Shown: piece by piece, positions 49,573 to 56,110 of the stretch
How the letters are laid out: each line of letters starts with the position of its first letter
Position numbering within the stretch: the first letter of the stretch is position 1
Source: Ignavibacteria bacterium
Lineage (GTDB): Bacteria > Bacteroidota > Ignavibacteria > Tepidaquicellales > Tepidaquicellaceae
Direction: 5' to 3'
NCBI GenBank assembly: GCA_016929695.1
Contig: JAFGII010000044.1
Coordinates: 27,245-91,244 of the forward strand
DNA length: 64,000 nucleotides
Made by a program: the position numbers and the translations under genes
Notes under the pieces: generated by a model
The model's database searches: none
The model's input: only the letters and a program-made list of their open reading frames with translations
What the model was told of the DNA's origin: nothing

Positions 49573-50237
49573 TATAACCCCCTGTATTTTTTAAATTGTT
49601 CGATTCTTTTTTTTACAATCTCATTTGAGACGGGTATTTTTCTTCTGTGTCTTTCCTCGAAAATTAAATCAAAATTAAAAGTCCAGTCAGGATTCCAGTT
49701 TCGTGCATTCGGCAGGACATCTTTTTCCCATGATTCCTTTCCTTCTTTTTGGGTATCATTAATCCATCCTGCCAAATCCTTTCTCCATTCTTCCGGGACT
49801 TCCGCAGTCTCCCATACTTCAATATTTTCAAGCATGTCAAAGTCTGAATAAAATATATCTGTAAAAAGGTCAACCGAAATTTCTATGCTGACTGCGGATT
49901 CAATTTCGTTCGATTTTTGAATTAACTCTGTATCTGTTTTTACCGAATCAATAATCTCAAGTATGCGAATGGGTGCTTTTGCTCTGATAAATTCTTTTAT
50001 TTCTTCGAAATGTATTTTTCTTGCTGTTTCTTTATCTATAGATAGTGCGATTGCATTTCTAACCGCAAGATTATTTTCGTTTAAAATTTTACCGAATTCA
50101 TCCAGAGATGAAGCGGTTGAGATTGCATCATACAAATTCTTTTCCGTTTGATATGAATTCCCGTACATCGGATTGTCTTTGTATTTCAGCATTCTCGATT
50201 TGTAATAATCAATGTACTCCTGATGTCTTTTGTCCAT
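49572..50237 (-). CDS. unknown protein, upstream member of a coupled pair
   Basis: This 221-residue protein is soluble and acidic. The N-terminus is helical (KRHQEYIDYYKSRMLKYK). The C-terminal third has many Trp residues (PEEWRKDLAGWINDTQKEG, NARNWNPDWTFNFDLIFEE). I recognise no family. It lies directly before the 354-residue gene (TAATG-type overlap of one base), and a UPF0158 gene precedes it by 33 bp on the same strand. The three may be one transcript. The products could form a complex. Confidence 0.75.
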   Translation of the reverse strand: MDKRHQEYIDYYKSRMLKYKDNPMYGNSYQTEKNLYDAISTASSLDEFGKILNENNLAVRNAIALSIDKETARKIHFEEIKEFIRAKAPIRILEIIDSVKTDTELIQKSNEIESAVSIEISVDLFTDIFYSDFDMLENIEVWETAEVPEEWRKDLAGWINDTQKEGKESWEKDVLPNARNWNPDWTFNFDLIFEERHRRKIPVSNEIVKKRIEQFKKYRGL

Positions 50238-50270
50238 TTAGTTAATATTTTGCTTTAAGGGAAATATAAA

Positions 50271-50735
50271 TTATTTTTTTAGATACTTCTTCATTTTTTC
50301 ATATTCATCTGAATCATTAAAGTATTCAATTACTTCTTCAATATATTTACAGATTCTGTCTGATTTGAATTTAAACCATTTTTCTCTTAGGTCCGGATAA
50401 TCATCAATTTCATATTTGAAATTTCTGAAAGGTTTAGCCCGGTCTAAAATTTTTAACAGCCGCTCTTTAATTGCTTCATCTTCAACGGAATGTGCAAAGT
50501 CTTCCATTATTTCGAAAGACTGCTCTGATGACATATTCTCGAATGTTATACAGTATTTTAACTGTGATTTTATTTTTTTGATTTCATCCTTCCATAACTC
50601 TTCCTCGTAGTAAAAACCGCGGTCAAAATCCGGTAATGAATATATCTCATTTGTCTTAACATTGTAATAGCAAATGAACCCTAAATCAACTTCGTCTGCA
50701 ATTTGTCTGATATGTTCTTTCGTGAGTTTAACCAT
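50271..50735 (-). CDS. UPF0158-family protein
   Basis: This 154-residue protein has the UPF0158 pattern: LTKEHIRQIADEVDLGFICY at the start, a middle HSVEDEAIKERLLKILDRAKPFRNFKYEI, and a late PDLREKWFKFKSDRI. Members are small cytosolic proteins of unknown function. It is followed 33 bp later by the coupled unknown pair and lies downstream of the tRNA-Glu gene. Confidence 0.82.
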   Translation of the reverse strand: MVKLTKEHIRQIADEVDLGFICYYNVKTNEIYSLPDFDRGFYYEEELWKDEIKKIKSQLKYCITFENMSSEQSFEIMEDFAHSVEDEAIKERLLKILDRAKPFRNFKYEIDDYPDLREKWFKFKSDRICKYIEEVIEYFNDSDEYEKMKKYLKK

Positions 50736-50818
50736 TTTAAGTTTATAATTATTAAAGACTAAAATCTAAACAAATATTTTAAATTTTACAAGTGAAAGAA
50801 AACTAAATTAACGGAAGT

Positions 50819-50850
50819 ATAAAAAAAAAGCTATCTGAAATTAAGATAGC
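50819..50850 (-). terminator. terminator after tRNA-Glu
   Basis: On the minus strand GCTATCT and AGATAGC form a 7-bp perfect stem around a 7-nt loop and run into nine or more T residues. It lies 9 bp past the tRNA 3' end. Confidence 0.88.
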
Positions 50851-50859
50851 ATCCTTTTG

Positions 50860-50931
50860 CGCTCCCAACGAGATTCGAACTCGTGTTTTCACTGTGAAAG
50901 AGTGGTGTCCTAACCCCTAGACGATGGGAGC
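50860..50931 (-). tRNA. trnE: tRNA-Glu (anticodon TTC)
   Basis: The cloverleaf is visible on the minus strand. The acceptor GCTCCCA pairs with TGGGAGC, and the D arm is GTC-TAGGGGTTA-GGAC. The anticodon loop CTTTCAC gives TTC. The T arm is ACGAG-TTCGAAT-CTCGT. The anticodon stem has one C-A mismatch at its outer end. CCA is not encoded. A promoter and a terminator flank it, so it is a single-gene transcript. Confidence 0.96.
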
Positions 50932-50951
50932 AGGCTAATTTTATTTATCAA

Positions 50952-50982
50952 TAAAGATACTAAAATCAAGATAAAATTTCAA
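50952..50982 (-). promoter_or_regulatory. promoter of tRNA-Glu
   Basis: On the minus strand TTG (50982-50980), a 20-nt spacer and TATCTTTA (50959-50952) lie 20 bp before the tRNA 5' end. The match to TAnnTTTG is seven of eight. Confidence 0.55.
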
Positions 50983-51117
50983 TGTTATGATTTTAGCATA
51001 CAAAACTAAAAAAAAACGGATTTAATTAATTAATTTTAAAATCATTACTTTCCTTATACCCGATAAATGAATATTAATTATTATCTGAATAAGGTATTTT
51101 TTGTCTAAAATGCTAAA

Positions 51118-51855
51118 ATGCAATTATCAACATTTGAATTTACGGAATATTTGCTTGATTCCAATGATGTCGATACGAATGCAAGACTGACTATTGTTGC
51201 TTTCTGTAATTTTATGCAGAATTTTGCAGGAAAAGATGCCGAGAGAAGGGGATTCGGGATTACATTTATGCATCAGTACGGATTAGTCTGGGTACTCACA
51301 AAAATCGGAGCACGGATATATGAATACCCCTGTTTTGGAGATAAAATAAGACTTGAAACCTGGGTAAGGGGAATTAACAGAATTGTAACTGACAGGCATT
51401 TCATCGCTTATGATAAAAATGGAAATAAACTTGCGGATGCCATAACCGAATGGGCATTGCTTGATGTAAAATCCCGGCGTCCTCAACTAATAGAAAAATA
51501 TTTTCATATTCGCGAATATACAGCTGATAAATCTGCCGACGTTGAAATGCCAAAAAAAATTAATTTGCCTCAAAATATGACGGTTATTGGACAAAGAAAA
51601 GTTGTTTACAGTGATATTGACCTTAATCAACATGTAAGTAATATCAAATATCCTGAATGGTATTTAGATACTTATGATTTTAATTTCCTTCATAATAATA
51701 CTGTTGAAGAATTCGAACTGAATTTTTTATACGAAAGTAAATTTGGTCAAATAATGACAATTAAGAAAAAAGAAAATGGTAAGAATCATTATGGAGCAAT
51801 TACAAGGGAAAGTGACGCTAAAGAGGTATTCAGAATAAAATTGAAATGGCAATGA
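51118..51855 (+). CDS. acyl-ACP thioesterase
   Basis: This 245-residue double hot-dog protein belongs to the FatA/FatB-like acyl-ACP thioesterase family, which releases free fatty acids from ACP. The first domain contains TFEFTEYLLDSNDVDTNARL and GLVWVLTKIGARI. The second has YSDIDLNQHVSNIKYPEW with the catalytic Asn-x-His pair. The length is normal for bacterial members. A hairpin at 51886-51905 follows, shared with the convergent lipoprotein gene. Confidence 0.88.
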   Translation: MQLSTFEFTEYLLDSNDVDTNARLTIVAFCNFMQNFAGKDAERRGFGITFMHQYGLVWVLTKIGARIYEYPCFGDKIRLETWVRGINRIVTDRHFIAYDKNGNKLADAITEWALLDVKSRRPQLIEKYFHIREYTADKSADVEMPKKINLPQNMTVIGQRKVVYSDIDLNQHVSNIKYPEWYLDTYDFNFLHNNTVEEFELNFLYESKFGQIMTIKKKENGKNHYGAITRESDAKEVFRIKLKWQ

Positions 51856-51885
51856 TTATTAAGATAAACCTTAAATTAAGAAAAT

Positions 51886-51905
51886 CCGGAGATTTAAATC
51901 CCCGG
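51886..51905. terminator. possible bidirectional terminator
   Basis: CCGG-A-GATTT and AAATC-C-CCGG form a 20-bp imperfect palindrome between two convergent genes. T-runs on both sides are short, so the strength is uncertain. Confidence 0.4.
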
Positions 51906-51929
51906 CTTCTCTCACAAAATTATAATGTT

Positions 51930-52313
51930 TTATTTTTTTTTGGATTCCGGGAAAAGATAAATGTCCGGTATTTTAACAGTTTCTAATGAATTGATCTTAT
52001 ATTGTTTCTTAAATTCAATATATCCGAATTTTGTTACTGTGAGTTCTACGGTTCCCCATGTTGTATGTATAGGTATTCTGTAAAACCAAAATATTCCAGC
52101 CGTATCTGTAACTGTGGTTGTATCTCCTATATTATCAAGTGAACGACATCTAACAACAGCCCCTTCAATAGGCGATAATGTATCGGCATCAATTACTGTA
52201 CCTGTAAAATTAGCTGAATATAGTGAATGCTCCACTGGTTTACCACAGGAAAATAATATTATAACTATTGACGAAAGAAATACAAAAAACATTAATAATA
52301 TATATTTATACAT
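51930..52313 (-). CDS. lipoprotein with carboxypeptidase-regulatory-like (CarboxypepD_reg) domain
   Basis: This 127-residue protein starts with a lipoprotein signal (LFSC, Cys23). The mature part is a single beta-sandwich: FTGTVIDADTLSPIEGAVV, DTAGIFWFYRIPI, and VELTVTKFGYIEF. This domain is a common surface module in Bacteroidota, often at the N-terminus of TonB receptors; here it stands alone. Function unknown. Confidence 0.78.
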   Translation of the reverse strand: MYKYILLMFFVFLSSIVIILFSCGKPVEHSLYSANFTGTVIDADTLSPIEGAVVRCRSLDNIGDTTTVTDTAGIFWFYRIPIHTTWGTVELTVTKFGYIEFKKQYKINSLETVKIPDIYLFPESKKK

Positions 52314-52619
52314 CTGTGATAACTATTTTATGTGAATATAATAAACAAAAATTAAAGGAAAAAGGTCATAACTGTCATATATTTTATAATGCATTAATCC
52401 ATATACACTTTTATTATTCTTTCCTAAAAAATTTGTGTTTTGCTTGAAATTAAATATATTCATATATTTATAAGATAATGAAAATCAACAATTTAATAAA
52501 TAAAAAAGCAAAAAGAAAAAACGAAATCTAAAAAATGCTTAATTTTCGAGAAAAAGTATTTTCGGCTTTTTTAAAGAACTAATTTCAATATAAAAATAAT
52601 AATTTTATATTAAAAATAC

Positions 52620-52662
52620 TTGTAGGATAAAGTAACATTTTTTTGTAAGGTTTATCCTACAA
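52620..52662. repeat. perfect 12-bp inverted repeat
   Basis: TTGTAGGATAAA and TTTATCCTACAA are perfectly complementary around a 19-nt loop containing a T-run. It lies about 110 bp beyond the MFS gene stop. It could be a terminator or a short mobile-element remnant. Confidence 0.55.
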
Positions 52663-52700
52663 TAAAATTAGCATATTAATCAATTTTTAAACACAAGTTT

Positions 52701-52742
52701 AGACTGTTTGTTCCCAAAGTCTGCTTTGAGAACAAATAGTCT
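52701..52742. repeat. 19-bp imperfect inverted repeat
   Basis: The arms 52701-52719 and 52724-52742 pair with two mismatched positions (one G-T type) around a 4-nt loop. It lies 27 bp past the MFS gene stop. No clear T-run follows, so termination is possible but not certain. Confidence 0.6.
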
Positions 52743-52768
52743 AATATTTAAATTTATTTATTAAAGGT

Positions 52769-54166
52769 CTACTTTTTAATATTCGGGAGTTGTAATCCGT
52801 ATCCTTTCTTTTTATCTTCAATCTTAAGCAAAAAGGCAAAAAACAGGGAAGTAACACCAAAAATCATAAATAGTAACATAGGAATCGTATAATTGTATGT
52901 TGTTACAGTTTGTCCGTCGACAATACTCTGCCCGGTTATGCAATAATTGTCCAGGACCCAGCCGATAAGTGCTGGAACAAACATAAGAGCCCAGGCATTT
53001 TGCACCCAGAAAATGAGGGCATAGGCAGTGCCAAGTTGTCTTTGCGGAATTATTTTCGGAACCGAGGGCCACATAGCCGATGGGACCAAAGAAAAGCCGA
53101 CACCGAGAATAACCATTAATACAATGGCGATACTATAGTGATTCAGAATAGGGACAGCAAAAAGCAAATGAACCAGAATAATCAGGAGTGAGCCGATAAT
53201 CATAATAGTAGCGCCCTTTCCTTTTCGGTCATAGATATTCCCGAAAACCGGGGTAAGTAAAATAGTACCGAACGGAAGCAATCCCGGAATCATCCCTGCT
53301 AAATTTTCATCCACGCCGAATTTATTTACCATAAAATAAGTAGCATATTTCAGGAACGGGAAGACAGCGGAATAAAAAAGAGCACACAGAATTGACACAT
53401 ACCACCATCCTTTATTAGTAATAATGCTGATTATATCTTTAACTCTGAACTCTTCTTCCGGTTCGGTTATAATTCCAACCTTAGAAGCGGCGACAGATTT
53501 ATCGAGTTTCTTATCATTGAAAGTATAGACGAAGAAAGCGAGCAATCCGATAATAAGCATTAGAAGACAAATCAATATTGGTGCGGCAACATTTTGATAA
53601 TAAAGTGCAACCGGGAGTGAAGTTGACAGTGCCAGTGCTGTACCAAGTCGGGCAATAGACAACTGAAGTCCCATTGCGAGTGCGAGTTCGTGTCCGGTAA
53701 ACCATTTCACTATTACTTTAGATACAGTTATTCCGGCAACTTCAACGCCAACTCCGAAAATTGCATAGCCAAAAGCCGCGAACCAAACCTGTGTCGGAAA
53801 AGTCCATAAAAGGATGGTCATTGATTTTCCTTCGAGTGAATCAGTTGAGATAGCCCAGTATTTTATCGCTGCACCGAGTACCATAACTGCCGCAGCGGAC
53901 AAACCCGTAAACCGAATACCCATCTTATCGAGGATGATACCTCCGAAAATAAGGAAAAACAGGAACACATTAAACCATCCGTAGGCACCCGTGAACCATC
54001 CATAGTCAGTACCTGACCAGCCAAGTTGTTTCTGCAACAGGACTTCCAGCGGAGCCATAACGTCAGCCAGATAATATCCGGCAAACATAGTGAACGCGAC
54101 AATAAAGAGTGCAGTCCATCTTGCGGCTTTAGAATCACTGACAATTTTTTTTATTTGTTCGGTCAT
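52769..54166 (-). CDS. MFS transporter, MFSD1-like
   Basis: This 465-residue protein has about twelve membrane helices. The start ARWTALFIVAFTMFAGYYLAD and the loop GGIILDKMGIRFTGL are typical of MFS. The overall pattern resembles the MFSD1 group; eukaryotic MFSD1 exports dipeptides from lysosomes. The gene follows a peptidase gene by 11 bp in one apparent transcript, which supports uptake of peptides, but the substrate and direction are an inference. Confidence 0.78.
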   Translation of the reverse strand: MTEQIKKIVSDSKAARWTALFIVAFTMFAGYYLADVMAPLEVLLQKQLGWSGTDYGWFTGAYGWFNVFLFFLIFGGIILDKMGIRFTGLSAAAVMVLGAAIKYWAISTDSLEGKSMTILLWTFPTQVWFAAFGYAIFGVGVEVAGITVSKVIVKWFTGHELALAMGLQLSIARLGTALALSTSLPVALYYQNVAAPILICLLMLIIGLLAFFVYTFNDKKLDKSVAASKVGIITEPEEEFRVKDIISIITNKGWWYVSILCALFYSAVFPFLKYATYFMVNKFGVDENLAGMIPGLLPFGTILLTPVFGNIYDRKGKGATIMIIGSLLIILVHLLFAVPILNHYSIAIVLMVILGVGFSLVPSAMWPSVPKIIPQRQLGTAYALIFWVQNAWALMFVPALIGWVLDNYCITGQSIVDGQTVTTYNYTIPMLLFMIFGVTSLFFAFLLKIEDKKKGYGLQLPNIKK

Positions 54167-54177
54167 TTTTTAATAAT

Positions 54178-55899
54178 TTATTTTACAAACTGCATTCCGT
54201 AATATTTCGCGGTGAGTTTTTCGCCGGTTGCTTTTTCAATCATATCGTTCCAGTAATATTTTGCACCCGGATTGAATACTTTTTCAACTAAATATTTTCC
54301 GACATCCTTGTTATTTGCAAATGACTGACTATCAAAGTCTTCGGATTTCAGAATATTTTTCACTATATAATAATAAAGTTGTGACGCAAACAATTCACCG
54401 AGATGATAATTATGGTAATAACATGGATATAATGCTATATGAATTTTCGAAGCCCAGTCCGGTTCATTTCTGTCAGCGGGTTTTTTAATCAACTGATATT
54501 TCTCGACGAGGTCCCACCAGACTTTGTTGAGGTCCTGGTCAGGATTTTCATACATTGCTTTTTCAAACCTGAACATTACCTGCGACCATCTGCTAAAAAC
54601 AAGTTGCTGTAATCTCAAAGATTTGAATGCCGGTTCAAGAATTTTCTTCGCATCTTCTTCATTAACAATTTTCATATCCTTCATCCAGTTTGCGTTCGCC
54701 GATAATCTGCCAAAGAGCATAGCAATCGCTTCGGTAGTGAATGTATGCGCCGGTTCTCTTAAAAAGAACGGCATCTTTAAGTCCATATATTTATCATATA
54801 CTCCATGACCGTATTCATGCAGCATAGTATTCATCCATTTTTCGTTTGGCTTTATATTACATAATACTCTGACATCGCCTTCATTGTCAATATCAGTGCA
54901 GAATGCGTGCTGATTTTTTCCTTCTTTTTCATACAGGTCGCTTTTTTTAATAATTTCATCAACGGGAATTCCTATACTGCTGTAATAATCAGCCGTTAAT
55001 TTTTCGAGATTCTGGTCTTTATAATATATATCTAAATCGACAGTATAAACTTTTGGTGCTTCCTGGAAAAATCTGTTCTGATAATGCCACGGCATCAGTT
55101 CTTCTTTTTTAATCTTATAACGTTTAGCGAGGAATTCATCCACTACTTCATCTTTTTCCTTTGCAAATCCGTCTTTAACCTGCGTGTCAAGTTCATCGAA
55201 CAATTTTGAAATATCTGCCGGGTCCTGTTCGCTTAATTTCAAACTCATTTCATGGTAATTATTATAACCAAGTTTCTTTGCGATTTCATTTCGCATTTTG
55301 ACTAGTTTTATGACATCCTCAGAAACGAGACTACCGATTTTTTTGTGTGCTTTCCAGATATTTTCAAGTTCCTTATTATCAGTAGAATTTACAAGGATAT
55401 CTTCTATTTCATTGTCGGTATATTGTTTTCCATCGACTTCGGCTCTAAAATTTCCATATTTCTGTTCAATTTCCGTTGACAATTTTGTGACGGCATTTAA
55501 CAGAATTGTATCCACCTGATATCCTTTAAAATCAAGATACAGTACATCGAGTTGACGTTTTAATAATTCATCTTTTATTCCGTCCGAATTTTTAAAAGTT
55601 TCAAGTTTCTTATAGGTTTCGGGGTCGGAATAAATCGCATTAAGTTTGAATTGTAAATCAGCAACTTTTGTAAAATCTTCTTCCTTACCGGAAATTGCAG
55701 CATCCCAGTAACTTAGATTTGCTTCTTTCTGCAGAGGAGCAATTTTTGATTCAATATCTTTAATAAGGGCTGAGAGTTCTGTTTCCATATTTTTATCCCC
55801 TTTTTCTTTTTCCGAACCGCAGTTCAGAGACACTAATCCCGCCATTAATCCTATGAGCAGCAGAGGAATAATGATAAGACTGAATTTATGCTTTTTCAT
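54178..55899 (-). CDS. M2/M3-like zinc metallopeptidase lipoprotein
   Basis: This 573-residue protein has a lipobox-like end of the signal peptide (SLNC, Cys27). It is helical throughout. The gluzincin motif HEYGHGVYDK and a downstream glutamate in FTTEAIAMLFGR are intact, so it should be an active oligopeptidase facing the periplasm. M2 (ACE-like) and M3 (thimet-like) families share this layout and I cannot separate them. A paralogue lies at 59118. The MFS gene follows 11 bp later. Confidence 0.85.
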   Translation of the reverse strand: MKKHKFSLIIIPLLLIGLMAGLVSLNCGSEKEKGDKNMETELSALIKDIESKIAPLQKEANLSYWDAAISGKEEDFTKVADLQFKLNAIYSDPETYKKLETFKNSDGIKDELLKRQLDVLYLDFKGYQVDTILLNAVTKLSTEIEQKYGNFRAEVDGKQYTDNEIEDILVNSTDNKELENIWKAHKKIGSLVSEDVIKLVKMRNEIAKKLGYNNYHEMSLKLSEQDPADISKLFDELDTQVKDGFAKEKDEVVDEFLAKRYKIKKEELMPWHYQNRFFQEAPKVYTVDLDIYYKDQNLEKLTADYYSSIGIPVDEIIKKSDLYEKEGKNQHAFCTDIDNEGDVRVLCNIKPNEKWMNTMLHEYGHGVYDKYMDLKMPFFLREPAHTFTTEAIAMLFGRLSANANWMKDMKIVNEEDAKKILEPAFKSLRLQQLVFSRWSQVMFRFEKAMYENPDQDLNKVWWDLVEKYQLIKKPADRNEPDWASKIHIALYPCYYHNYHLGELFASQLYYYIVKNILKSEDFDSQSFANNKDVGKYLVEKVFNPGAKYYWNDMIEKATGEKLTAKYYGMQFVK

Positions 55900-56050
55900 A
55901 ATGTTTTATTGGTTTTGAAAAATGTAAAAATAGATATTTAATTCAGTGAAGACAATTCAAATATAAAAGTATATAAAATCCAAAACATATTAAATGTTTA
56001 TAATAAATAACCCGGATTGAACCATTTATGAAAAAGTGCTATAAAAACTC

Positions 56051-56080
56051 CTCATCCGATGAACGAGTTCATCGGATGAG
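56051..56080. repeat. perfect 14-bp palindrome
   Basis: CTCATCCGATGAAC and GTTCATCGGATGAG are perfectly complementary with a 2-nt centre. It lies 30 bp past the M16 peptidase stop. With such a short loop and no T-run, a REP-like element or binding site is likelier than a terminator. Confidence 0.65.
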
Positions 56081-56110
56081 AATTCAGCGGGAATGACAAG
56101 GAACTTCTTT

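Larger units (their letters stand above)
52314..52768. other. gene-free stretch with two long hairpins
   Basis: 455 bp of AT-rich DNA between two minus-strand genes holds no credible ORF. It contains two large inverted repeats listed separately (52620-52662 and 52701-52742). Both lie downstream of the MFS gene on the minus strand. Confidence 0.6.

Noticed and set aside
50860..50931. Possible tRNA cluster
   Set aside because: Only one tRNA fold is present; flanking DNA holds its promoter and terminator and no second tRNA.
52478..52531. Short Lys/Asn-rich ORF in the gap before the MFS gene
   Set aside because: Only 17 codons, in AT-rich DNA, with no ribosome site.
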